Source of the DNA: a virus
Reading direction: 5' to 3' (one strand)
Virus record (IMG/VR): IMGVR_UViG_3300020202_000140
Location: 1 to 41,595 of that record
DNA length: 41,595 bases
The notes below the pieces were generated by a model that saw nothing but the letters and a program-made list of their open reading frames with translations, was not told the DNA's origin and did not search any database. The position numbers were made by a program, and so were the translations under genes. Below, piece after piece: positions 1 to 5,617 of the stretch (the first letter of the stretch is position 1; each line of letters opens with the position of its first letter).

Positions 1-450
1 ATCTACTTGGGTAACGTCCGCCGAATTACCGGAGGCCAAGGTGCTGTAGCTGGCCGCTTGTTGAAAGGTAAAATGAGTTCACTTGGTTATCAACTGGTCC
101 ACTTGCACAAGAAGAACAAGCCAGTTCACCGACTTGTAATGCTGGCGTTTGTTGGTCCCAGTGATCTGAGTGTCAACCACAAGAATGGTATAAAGACAGA
201 CAACCGACTGGTTAATTTGGAATATTGCACACATTCACAGAACCAGAAGCATGCATATGAAACTGGCCTACGCACGCATGCCTTCGGAAACCAGACCGGC
301 ATCCGTAACCGTCAAGCAAAACTGACTCCGACTCAGGTTCTAGCTATTCGCGAAGAGACCGGTTCTTGTCGAACATTGGCCAACAGGTTTGGAGTATCAC
401 CGCAACATATTAGCAGGATCAAGAACGGGTTACGGAGGGCACACGGATGA
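1..450 (+). CDS. HNH homing-type endonuclease (5' partial)
   Basis: The reading frame is open to the left edge, so the N-terminus is missing. The visible part opens with a NUMOD4-like segment (LGNVRRI, then GRLLK and SxGYQLVxLH). It continues into an HNH_3-type core with HRLVMLAF and VNHKNGIKTDNRLVNLE, the Asn-His core of the nuclease. The C-terminal 40 residues (LTPTQVLAIREE to HISRIKNG) resemble a helix-turn-helix DNA-recognition module. Such free-standing enzymes nick or cut DNA and spread at their insertion site. It ends in an ATGA overlap with the next gene. Family is clear; target unknown. Confidence 0.85.
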   Translation: MYLGNVRRITGGQGAVAGRLLKGKMSSLGYQLVHLHKKNKPVHRLVMLAFVGPSDLSVNHKNGIKTDNRLVNLEYCTHSQNQKHAYETGLRTHAFGNQTGIRNRQAKLTPTQVLAIREETGSCRTLANRFGVSPQHISRIKNGLRRAHG

Positions 451-1124
451 TAGATCAGAACGGGTATCCTGGTTGTAGATTGGAAAATGGTGAGTTTGAC
501 GGCGGCGATACAGCGGCCATCCTGGGCACACTGTGGTTCTTTCAAGAGTTATCTACTCATGGCTTGCCGTTCTCTATCGCGGGTATTCCGCTTCGCCACC
601 CAGACACGACTAAGTGGTATGGCCGGCCAGACAGGTTCTCGCGGGACCAACTCATAGCGGTACTGTGTGGTATGAATGAGTCTTACTTCCCGGAAGACCT
701 AGACCGGCTTTACATCGCACATAAGCGCCGATACTTCCTTACCGCTTGGAACACTCGCAAGAACGGGGTGATGGACGCGCCTAAGAAGATGCCGGATTTC
801 TGCGGACCCACCGTATGGGCACTCTGGTTAAGACTTCTGCAGCCACGCTGGGCGCGGCTCGTGCTCTGGGCGTTTGACCTGGAGCTACTGGCTTCGGCGA
901 TCCACTGGCGCTTCTGGCGCAAGGACAGAGTCAGTCGCAACCACATGCTCACAAGCCTTGCGGCGTACACGTACTCGCCCACCTGGGTGTCACGGCTGGT
1001 GTTTCGATTGAATGATTGGGACGACTTGATCGAGCGGTGGACCGACCACTGCGAAGCCGTGGGAGAGTATCAGACTGGACATTTGTTCAAGTCTGAGATT
1101 GAGAGGCTGAGACGGCAGGCTTGA
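447..1124 (+). CDS. Hypothetical phage protein, 225 aa
   Basis: I do not recognise this family. The protein is 225 residues, rich in Trp, Arg and Tyr, with no signal peptide and no clear membrane segment, though residues 120-160 hold a Trp- and Leu-rich stretch. The N-terminus has a DGGDTAAILGT motif that may be a conserved signature. The start codon overlaps the stop of the HNH gene (ATGA), which suggests translational coupling. Base composition is ordinary for this genome, unlike the AT-rich DNA that follows. Real coding is likely from length, coupling and codon pattern; function is unknown. Confidence 0.7.
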   Translation: MIDQNGYPGCRLENGEFDGGDTAAILGTLWFFQELSTHGLPFSIAGIPLRHPDTTKWYGRPDRFSRDQLIAVLCGMNESYFPEDLDRLYIAHKRRYFLTAWNTRKNGVMDAPKKMPDFCGPTVWALWLRLLQPRWARLVLWAFDLELLASAIHWRFWRKDRVSRNHMLTSLAAYTYSPTWVSRLVFRLNDWDDLIERWTDHCEAVGEYQTGHLFKSEIERLRRQA

Positions 1125-1136
1125 TACGGTGACTAG

Positions 1137-1153
1137 AAGTTTTGCGGAAAGTC
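1137..1153 (+). repeat. Imperfect direct repeat, left copy
   Basis: AAGTTTTGCG followed at once by GAAAGTC. The same two blocks occur at 2102-2120 with two extra bases (AC) between them. The two copies flank the small regulatory cassette 1200-1983. Confidence 0.5.
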
Positions 1154-1199
1154 TGAAATACTGGGTTTCCTCAATAGCGGGAGGTATGTATCAAAACCA

Positions 1200-1400
1200 T
1201 CAATCGTGTGAGTCGCCCCTAATCTCGGCGATGTAACTTTCAATAGCCTCGTCAATAAGAACAGACAGCGCAGCGCCGTGCTTATCCGCTTCCTTCTGAA
1301 GGTAGTCGATGTTTTCTATCTTCAGATAGAGCGAATATGCCTTGTGTGTTTTCTTACGGGACAACTCGGCGGGTGTACGAGGTTTTCTAAGCCGTTTCAT
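1200..1400 (-). CDS. Ribbon-helix-helix (CopG-like) DNA-binding protein
   Basis: A 66-residue basic protein. After an Arg/Lys-rich N-terminus the segment YSLYLKIENIDYLQKEADKHG followed by SVLIDEAIESYIAE has the beta-strand/helix/helix pattern of CopG/Arc/MetJ repressors. In that fold a dimer inserts the ribbon into the DNA major groove. It reads away from the 67-residue gene at 1529. The intergenic space holds an 8-of-9-base inverted repeat (1405-1413 / 1440-1448) that could be its operator. Likely a small transcriptional regulator or antitoxin-like protein; no toxin partner is evident. Confidence 0.65.
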   Translation of the reverse strand: MKRLRKPRTPAELSRKKTHKAYSLYLKIENIDYLQKEADKHGAALSVLIDEAIESYIAEIRGDSHD

Positions 1401-1404
1401 AATA

Positions 1405-1448
1405 CAAATGATACGGCGTAACTATCTTTAAGAATATATTATCGTTTG
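1405..1448. promoter_or_regulatory. Inverted repeat, candidate RHH operator
   Basis: CAAATGATA at 1405-1413 is mirrored by TATCGTTTG at 1440-1448, with 8 of 9 positions complementary and a 26-base spacer. It lies just upstream of the RHH gene start at 1400 and upstream of the + strand gene at 1529. That placement suits an autoregulatory operator between divergent promoters. The DNA is much more AT-rich than the surrounding genes. Confidence 0.4.
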
Positions 1449-1457
1449 TCCTATAAA
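1428..1457 (+). promoter_or_regulatory. Weak sigma-70-like promoter candidate
   Basis: TTAAGA at 1428-1433 (4 of 6 to the -35 consensus), 18 bases, then TATAAA at 1452-1457 (5 of 6 to the -10). It would drive the small gene starting at 1529 and lies inside the inverted-repeat region. Support is sequence match only. Confidence 0.3.
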
Positions 1458-1528
1458 GTATGCGAGAAATTGTGTCGATGGACTTTACAAGTCTAACGTC
1501 GCGGCACGTATCTGGAAGGAGACTTAGA

Positions 1529-1732
1529 GTGGAAACGGAGAAATGTCCGAAGTCAGTAGATAAGGTGGTATCAGAGGGTCTGAGACAGAACCTGAAATTC
1601 TACCCAGAGCCCTCGTCGTCTCGTTTTAAAGCGCTGAATGCAGAGCAACAGGCAGAAGCGATTGAGTACTTTGAACGCGAACAAGAACGAGTTGATCGAT
1701 TAATGCGCGAGTGGGAAGCCAGTAAGAAGTAA
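1529..1732 (+). CDS. Small hypothetical acidic/coiled protein, 67 aa
   Basis: The frame is open from 1460, but the strong Shine-Dalgarno GGAAGGAG lies 7 bases upstream of the GTG at 1529, so I place the start there. The protein is highly charged. Its last 30 residues (LNAEQQAEAIEYFEREQERVDRLMREW) should form one amphipathic helix. It sits between two ribbon-helix-helix genes on the opposite strand and is followed by a strong terminator hairpin. It could be a partner of one RHH protein, but that is inference. Confidence 0.5.
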   Translation: METEKCPKSVDKVVSEGLRQNLKFYPEPSSSRFKALNAEQQAEAIEYFEREQERVDRLMREWEASKK

Positions 1733-1749
1733 GAGAATCTCGTAGTGAG

Positions 1750-1983
1750 CTAGCCCGCCTTATCCTGGGCGGGCTTAATTATTCCTTGGGCTATGGCTTC
1801 CTTCGCCACCTGCTCGATGCACCACCGAACTGTCTTAGAACGATCATTGAAACCTTTGAGCTTCGCCAGTTCGTCGATGAACTCGGCCATGTCTTTTCTC
1901 ATGTGTACTGAAACTTTCTCCTGAACGTCTGAACTGAATAACTCCTTGATTGCAAAGTCGATAGCCACGGTTTCTTCCTCCAT
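1750..1983 (-). CDS. Ribbon-helix-helix DNA-binding protein
   Basis: A 77-residue protein. Residues 23-62, VSVHMRKDMAEFIDELAKLKG followed by DRSKTVRWCIEQVAKEA, form a well-defined ribbon-helix-helix motif: an alternating strand, helix A, a turn, then helix B beginning at the Ser-Lys. The ATG at 1983 is used here. A GTG at 1968 has a better Shine-Dalgarno (GGAGG 8 bases upstream) and would shorten the N-terminus by five residues. A promoter-like sequence lies just upstream (1999-2026). Probably a transcriptional regulator of the early region. Confidence 0.72.
   Translation of the reverse strand: MEEETVAIDFAIKELFSSDVQEKVSVHMRKDMAEFIDELAKLKGFNDRSKTVRWCIEQVAKEAIAQGIIKPAQDKAG
1752..1775 (+). terminator. 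Rho-independent terminator hairpin
   Basis: AGCCCGCC pairs perfectly with GGGCGGGCT across a 7-base loop, followed on the + strand by TAATTATT. It ends transcription of the 1529 gene and overlaps the last codons of the convergent gene 1750-1983. On the - strand it lacks a U-run. Confidence 0.65.
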
Positions 1984-1998
1984 TGGCCTGATGAATTC

Positions 1999-2026
1999 AT
2001 TCTATATATCAGATTATCGGATGCAA
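1999..2026 (-). promoter_or_regulatory. Candidate promoter for the RHH gene 1750-1983
   Basis: Read on the - strand: TTGCAT (2026-2021, 4 of 6 to the -35), 16 bases, TAGAAT (2004-1999, 5 of 6 to the -10). It lies 16-30 bases upstream of the two possible starts in an AT-rich stretch. Confidence 0.4.
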
Positions 2027-2045
2027 TCCTCCGTATCTAAATAAG

Positions 2046-2155
2046 GCGTACGTCCGACGTTCAGGAACTTTTCGTCGGATATTTTTCGCCAACTTCGCCT
2101 AAAGTTTTGCGACGAAAGTCCGAGAAGTAATGCATGAAAAACGCAGGACGTACGC
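2046..2155. ncRNA. Long nested inverted repeat, structured RNA or DNA element
   Basis: GCGTACGTCC (2046-2055) is perfectly complementary to GGACGTACGC (2146-2155). Inside, CGTT (2058-2061) pairs with AACG (2140-2143). Then GGA, CTTT and CGTCG (2064-2077, two single-base bulges) pair with CGACGAAAGTCC (2110-2121). AACTT (2091-2095) pairs with AAGTT (2102-2106) over a 6-base loop. About 31 pairs nest into one rod. The element sits in the divergent gap 1984-2295, which holds no convincing gene. It could be an RNA, a leader, or a protein-binding or replication site. Confidence 0.5.
2102..2120 (+). repeat. Imperfect direct repeat, right copy
   Basis: AAGTTTTGCG, then AC, then GAAAGTC; partner of 1137-1153. 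This copy forms part of the 3' arm of the 2046-2155 rod, while the left copy has no such structure around it. Confidence 0.5.
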
Positions 2156-2185
2156 TGACACCGATAAAGATCCAGATGCCAGTCT

Positions 2186-2213
2186 CGAAGCGGGCCGTTG
2201 ATGCCCTACTTCG
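2186..2213 (+). ncRNA. Second hairpin in the early leader
   Basis: CGAAG then GGGC (2186-2195, one bulged C) pairs with GCCC then CTTCG (2203-2213, bulged TA) over a 7-base loop: nine pairs. A further GCCGG/CCGGC pair (2215-2219 / 2248-2252) follows it. It would lie in the untranslated leader of the operon starting at 2296. Confidence 0.4.
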
Positions 2214-2295
2214 GGCCGGGTACCTGCCTATCCTGTCTAGCTCACGTCCGGCATTGAGAATCGTGAAGTAAAGAACACCAAACGGAGACATTGAA

Positions 2296-2547
2296 ATGGA
2301 CTATGTAGCGTTCGCGGTTGTCGCGCTCGTGATGCTCATCTTTTGGAGTGCGATCTTCGCAAATAAGAAGCGGGAAATGATTGAGGCGCCGGCTCCGGCC
2401 GTGACACTCGTCGATCCAACCCCGGCTATCTACGTCTACTACTGCGTTATGAGCGACGGTCGCGAGTTCATCTGTGAGTCGAAGTACTACGTTGAGGACC
2501 GCCAGTCAGAGCATTACAGCCGTGTTCTTCTCGGAACCTTGGATTGA
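2296..2547 (+). CDS. Small single-pass membrane protein
   Basis: An 83-residue protein. Residues 4-22 (VAFAVVALVMLIFWSAIFA) are a clear hydrophobic helix followed by NKKRE, so the C-terminal 60 residues are probably cytoplasmic by the positive-inside rule. The C-terminal part has alternating Tyr/Val segments and no motif I recognise. It has a Shine-Dalgarno (CGGAGA) 9 bases upstream of the start and is the first gene of the rightward early block. Function unknown. Confidence 0.65.
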   Translation: MDYVAFAVVALVMLIFWSAIFANKKREMIEAPAPAVTLVDPTPAIYVYYCVMSDGREFICESKYYVEDRQSEHYSRVLLGTLD

Positions 2548-2584
2548 TTTTGAATCACTAACAACCCTAACAAGGAGTACGTAT

Positions 2585-2809
2585 ATGGTTAGGTCAGGAA
2601 TTGTGAAGTCACTCGACAGAGCACAGAAGTGTGGAGTGATTGAGGACGCGAAGGGACGTGAGTTCTTCTTCACGGCCTTCGAATGCGACGGGCAGGAACT
2701 CCCGAAGCTACACACCGTGGTCACCTTCGTGAAGGACCCGGACTACAAGTCCACGGATGTGGCCATGCTGATCAAGCGCTCCGAAGTCTATGAACGGCTG
2801 ACGGGGTAA
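2585..2809 (+). CDS. Cold-shock-domain-like nucleic-acid-binding protein
   Basis: The frame is open further upstream, but the Shine-Dalgarno AAGGAG 7-9 bases before the ATG at 2585 sets the start; the product is 74 residues. It has the cold-shock layout: a SGIVKSLDRAQKCGVI strand pair (family form GxVKWF...GFGFI), an EFFFTAFECDG segment in place of the DVFVHxS RNP2 region, then a LPKLHTVVTFV strand and a final VAMLI strand. The aromatic RNA-binding positions are partly changed. Such proteins bind single-stranded RNA or DNA and can melt structures, notable beside the structured leaders here. A divergent relative. Confidence 0.6.
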   Translation: MVRSGIVKSLDRAQKCGVIEDAKGREFFFTAFECDGQELPKLHTVVTFVKDPDYKSTDVAMLIKRSEVYERLTG

Positions 2810-2814
2810 TCAAC

Positions 2815-3069
2815 ATGGAAGCAACAATCAGGGAGTGGGTGCGGTCGTTTATGACTGCCAAACGACAGCCCTTCAATATCCAGTACATTATCACCGGCAC
2901 TGAAGACGGTCGGTGGGTGTGTGAGGCCAGAGACAGGTATGAGAGGCCAATCGGTAACCGCGTGGTGGTGAGTACGCCGAGCGAAGCGTGGCGAATCCTT
3001 ATGTTACTCAACGGGTACGCTACGGAACCGACTCAGGAGATTAACGTCCCCTCGGAGTTGGCCGCGTGA
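2815..3069 (+). CDS. Hypothetical protein, 84 aa
   Basis: Five bases after the cold-shock-like gene, so co-transcribed. It has an N-terminal amphipathic helix (EATIREWVRSFMTAK), then beta-rich segments (FNIQYIITG, GRWVCEARD, NRVVVSTPSEAWRIL). The strand-strand-strand-helix order resembles a double-stranded-RNA-binding or other small alpha/beta fold, but no family is recognised. Its stop overlaps the next small gene (GTGA). Confidence 0.6.
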   Translation: MEATIREWVRSFMTAKRQPFNIQYIITGTEDGRWVCEARDRYERPIGNRVVVSTPSEAWRILMLLNGYATEPTQEINVPSELAA

Positions 3070-3146
3070 GACGCGACCTGGAAGCCACGGTTTACCTGGC
3101 CATTATCTACGCCGTGCTGGTCATGGTCTACCTCGTGGTTATGTGA
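3066..3146 (+). CDS. 26-aa single-span membrane peptide
   Basis: A GTG start overlaps the stop of the previous gene (GTGA). After RRDLEAT comes one uninterrupted hydrophobic helix, VYLAIIYAVLVMVYLVVM, ending at the stop. A charged N-terminus and terminal helix fit a small membrane peptide. The tight overlap on one side and the abutting ATG at 3147 on the other support translation. Function unknown. Confidence 0.45.
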   Translation: MRRDLEATVYLAIIYAVLVMVYLVVM

Positions 3147-3260
3147 ATGGAACAGGACATTCGAGAACTGAACGCTCGGCTCGATGAGCTAGAGCGGCTG
3201 ATAGGTCTATTGAACATCGTATGGAAGGAAGTGAGCAATGCGACACGAGCTATTCACTAG
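3147..3260 (+). CDS. 37-aa leucine-rich coiled-coil peptide
   Basis: The ATG directly follows the stop of the membrane peptide. The sequence MEQDIRELNARLDELERLIG continues as LLNIVWKEV and places Leu/Ile at heptad a/d positions, so a short coiled coil is expected. It overlaps the next gene by 23 bases in another frame. Support is coupling and heptad pattern only. Confidence 0.35.
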   Translation: MEQDIRELNARLDELERLIGLLNIVWKEVSNATRAIH

Positions 3261-3459
3261 CGGGATGCTAGTAGTTTGTATCGACGATGAGAACTTGGGC
3301 GGATTGATCGAGAAGAACCAGACCTACGTGGTTCACTCGGTATCCGAGCGTGGAGCGCTTCTAAATTTGGTGAACGTGCCACGCACACTGGCTTCGAGCC
3401 GATTCATGCCGGTCGCCAAGGCGCCGGCTCCACCTGCGGAGTTGGATTATGTTGGTTGA
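3238..3459 (+). CDS. Small SH3-like (KOW-type) barrel protein
   Basis: A 73-residue protein with a Shine-Dalgarno (AAGGAAG) before the ATG. The pattern FTSGMLVVCID, LIEKNQTYVVHSV, ALLNLV, ASSRFMPV matches a small beta-barrel. It is clearly related in layout to the N-terminal 55 residues of the dNTP diphosphohydrolase gene two places downstream (GDKVRCID, LKKDHVYQVEY, WGNDRFVYEP). The Pro/Ala-rich tail is probably disordered. Function unknown; a paralogous binding module is the best guess. Confidence 0.55.
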   Translation: MRHELFTSGMLVVCIDDENLGGLIEKNQTYVVHSVSERGALLNLVNVPRTLASSRFMPVAKAPAPPAELDYVG

Positions 3460-3814
3460 GAATGAACAGATTTATTGCTTCGATGTGGACGATACGCTGG
3501 TCCTTTGGAGCGACAAGTTCGCCAGTCCAGAGCCGGGAACGATACCGATAGTCGATCCGTACGACGGTCTGACTGTCTACCTGAAGCCACACGTTCGCCA
3601 TATCAAGCTTCTGAAGCAAATGGCAGGGCGAGACCGCTTCGTGGTGGTGTGGTCGGCGGCTGGCGCTCAGTGGGCACAGGCAGTGGTCAATGCCTTGGAA
3701 CTGAAGCCATACGTGAACTTGGTTATGACGAAGCCAGTGGGCTACTGCGACGACATTCCCGTGAGCGAGTGGATGAACAACCACATTTATATCAAGCCGG
3801 AGGATGCAGCGTGA
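3449..3814 (+). CDS. HAD-family phosphatase
   Basis: A 121-residue protein. CFDVDDTLVLW (residues 10-20) is HAD motif I, with Asp12 as nucleophile and Asp14 as acid/base. VVVWSAAG near residue 65 supplies the motif II Ser. Lys and the C-terminal DDIPVSEW region would complete motifs III/IV. The length suits a minimal capless HAD such as a polynucleotide or small-metabolite phosphatase. It overlaps its neighbours on both sides by 4-11 bases. Next to a dNTP diphosphohydrolase, a nucleotide-pool or DNA-end role is plausible but unproven. Confidence 0.75.
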   Translation: MLVENEQIYCFDVDDTLVLWSDKFASPEPGTIPIVDPYDGLTVYLKPHVRHIKLLKQMAGRDRFVVVWSAAGAQWAQAVVNALELKPYVNLVMTKPVGYCDDIPVSEWMNNHIYIKPEDAA

Positions 3815-4410
3815 AATTCAAGAAGGGTGACAAGGTTCGGTGTATAGACGCTGATGATTCTAGTAACTTCCTCAAAAAAGACCACGTATATCAGGTTGAG
3901 TATTGTGGCAATTATTCTATCAGGCTCAAGGAAACGGGCGCCATAACATGGGGTAATGATCGGTTCGTCTACGAGCCCACAATTAAGCCCTCGTCTGTAT
4001 CAGAGGTCCTGAAGCAGGATGCCCCCGGCCAAGGCGTGAAGGGCGACGCTGGTAAGCCCGACTTGAGCCTGCTGTCCACCATCTGGATATTCGGTGTGGC
4101 CGACGTGCTCACCTACGGCAAGGTCAAGCGCGGCGCCCACAACTGGCGCAAAGGGCTGGCCATCACTCGGCTCTGCGCTGGCTCGCTCAGACATATATTC
4201 CAGTTCCTCGGCGGTGAGGATATCGACCGCGACGACAACTGCGAAGGCTGTCAGAACTTCGACAAAACGGGCGAGCACTGCACGAAGCACTCCAACAAGC
4301 ACCACCTGGACTGTGCATCCTGCAATCTCATGTTCGCTCGCGAGCTACTCGTTACCCGACCTGATTTAGATGATCGCTACAAACCAAGTAAGGAGGCCTC
4401 TAATGGCTAA
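3811..4410 (+). CDS. MazZ-like dATP/dGTP diphosphohydrolase with N-terminal SH3-like domain
   Basis: The GTG at 3811 overlaps the HAD stop and has GGAGG 7 bases upstream; the product is 199 residues. Residues 1-58 are an SH3-like barrel. Residues 75-185 match the phage dATP/dGTP diphosphohydrolase N-terminal family (DUF5664): KGDAGKPDLSLL, YGKVKRGAHNWRKG, SLRHIFQFLGGEDID. The usual HLAHA helix is replaced by a Cys/His-rich insertion (Cys144, 147, 157, 168, 171 with several His) that looks metal-binding. MazZ enzymes remove pyrophosphate from dATP/dGTP, supplying the 2-aminoadenine pathway in some phages. No PurZ is seen here, so host nucleotide depletion is an alternative role. Confidence 0.72.
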   Translation: MKFKKGDKVRCIDADDSSNFLKKDHVYQVEYCGNYSIRLKETGAITWGNDRFVYEPTIKPSSVSEVLKQDAPGQGVKGDAGKPDLSLLSTIWIFGVADVLTYGKVKRGAHNWRKGLAITRLCAGSLRHIFQFLGGEDIDRDDNCEGCQNFDKTGEHCTKHSNKHHLDCASCNLMFARELLVTRPDLDDRYKPSKEASNG

Positions 4411-4738
4411 GGATAACAAAGGTAAGTGGTTCAATAACATCGCCCGACTGATCAAGAGGAAGGACGGCGGCTACTTCTTGAAATTCGAACGCGCCTCTAA
4501 GAAGAACGAGGCCGGTGAATACGTTCCGACCGGGGACAACCCCTACCCGCTCACTATCAATGAAGGGGATATCTTCCAGGCGCGCCTCAAGCGCGACGAT
4601 CTGGCCAAGCTGGTTGAGAACGGTAAGATGAGCAAGGAAACGGCTGACAGCATCTGTGAATCTGTGAAGTTTGAATTCAGCATTGCCCCAAAGGAAGGCA
4701 GCGCCGCGAAGGTCGATAAGGACGAGGTTGATTTCTAA
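4403..4738 (+). CDS. Putative single-stranded DNA-binding protein
   Basis: The start is the ATG at 4403 with GGAGG 8 bases upstream; 111 residues. A basic, aromatic N-terminal half (GKWFNNIARLIKRKDGGYFLKFER) suggests an OB-type beta barrel. The protein ends in DKDEVDF, an acidic stretch closed by Phe like the C-terminal tail of bacterial and phage SSBs. Gene order among replication genes fits. I cannot align it to a named SSB family by eye, so the call rests on the tail, size and context. Confidence 0.5.
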   Translation: MAKDNKGKWFNNIARLIKRKDGGYFLKFERASKKNEAGEYVPTGDNPYPLTINEGDIFQARLKRDDLAKLVENGKMSKETADSICESVKFEFSIAPKEGSAAKVDKDEVDF

Positions 4739-5214
4739 TGGAGCAGAAGTACCGAGCAGTTCACCGATTTACTCGCGCAGAACAATCGGCAGAAGGTAAT
4801 GCAATTAGGGAATTTAGAAAAGCTAAATTGAGAACGGAAGAAGAGATCAACTGTCAATTCCCCGTTGATTGGGCGGACCACGGAATTCTACTTGATCCAT
4901 TGTACGTCAAGAATGCTGAAGCCATTCTCGGCAGGAAGCTCCAGCAGGAAGAGTTGTCCAGTGAGCGTTTTTGGGCTGCCGTCGAAGGAGTTGGACACGA
5001 AGAATTTCGAATTTCCCGACTAAAGTTCCCGTGGGATCTGATGGTTTATCCACAAGAGATATTGGGGGCCATGAAAACGGCACCGAAAAACAAACTCGTA
5101 AAGATACCAGACATGGATCAATGGAAGATGCGCTTTCGTCCTCCTGAGTACTTGCGAATTTGGAAATGGGATCGCGATAACAACACCACCACCACCGCTA
5201 CAACAGGCACGTAA
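4738..5214 (+). CDS. Hypothetical protein, 158 aa
   Basis: The start overlaps the previous stop (TAATG). The protein is 158 residues, mostly helical in the N-terminal half (ARAEQSAEG-like charged helices), Trp/Pro-rich near the end, and finishes with a low-complexity Thr run (NNTTTTATTGT). No family is recognised. The gene is AT-rich compared with the genes before it and opens an AT-rich patch that runs to about 6000. Confidence 0.6.
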   Translation: MEQKYRAVHRFTRAEQSAEGNAIREFRKAKLRTEEEINCQFPVDWADHGILLDPLYVKNAEAILGRKLQQEELSSERFWAAVEGVGHEEFRISRLKFPWDLMVYPQEILGAMKTAPKNKLVKIPDMDQWKMRFRPPEYLRIWKWDRDNNTTTTATTGT

Positions 5215-5225
5215 AACACATTTTT

Positions 5226-5603
5226 ATGGCAAAGACATTTAATTATCGGGCACTCATTAGAAGCGCGGCCAGACGGATTTGGCTTTGGAGTCCTATGCGC
5301 AAGGAGGCTATTCGCAACGCAAGAGTCAGTAGAGGGTATGTGGCATGCCAGTTATGTGAAAGGTGGATGAAAGAACATTCCAAACCCAAACCATATGAAG
5401 TTGACCATACGATTCCGGCATCTGAGCCATCTGTTGCGATTCATAACTGGAATGATTTTTTTGAACGTCTATTCGTTCCGGCCGCTGGATTGAGTGTGCT
5501 CTGTAAGGAGTGTCACAAAGAAAAGACATCTAGGGAAAATCAGAAAAGAGCAATCACCCGAGCACGCAGAAAAGTAAGGAAGAATTGTAAGCGAAAAGTG
5601 TAA
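5226..5603 (+). CDS. HNH endonuclease
   Basis: A 125-residue basic protein. Zinc-knuckle Cys41/Cys44 and Cys93/Cys96 flank the EVDHTIP core (Asp60-His61). HNWNDFFERLF supplies the middle Asn region and CKECHKEKT the final His97, a beta-beta-alpha-metal arrangement. The C-terminal tail is very basic (KRAITRARRKVRKNCKRK). By hand count sampled lines of this gene are about 42% GC, well below the genes downstream, so it looks recently acquired. It lacks HTH/NUMOD modules, so it may be a structure-specific nuclease rather than a homing enzyme. Confidence 0.8.
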   Translation: MAKTFNYRALIRSAARRIWLWSPMRKEAIRNARVSRGYVACQLCERWMKEHSKPKPYEVDHTIPASEPSVAIHNWNDFFERLFVPAAGLSVLCKECHKEKTSRENQKRAITRARRKVRKNCKRKV

Positions 5604-5617
5604 CTAAGGAGGGGCAG

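Noticed and set aside
1988-1994. CTGATGA, a possible hammerhead ribozyme core
   Set aside because: No GAAA with a matching stem II and no stem III cleavage site could be placed around it.
2061-2291. 76-aa - strand frame in the early gap
   Set aside because: Covers the nested inverted repeat; no ribosome site and unlikely composition.
3475-4410. 311-aa frame starting inside the HAD gene
   Set aside because: Its first part is a shadow of the HAD gene; the real start is the GTG at 3811 with GGAGG upstream, in the same frame.
3811-4410. Evidence for a 2-aminoadenine (Z) genome
   Set aside because: Only a MazZ-like gene is seen; no PurZ or DatZ, and the polymerase is family B rather than the usual DpoZ type.
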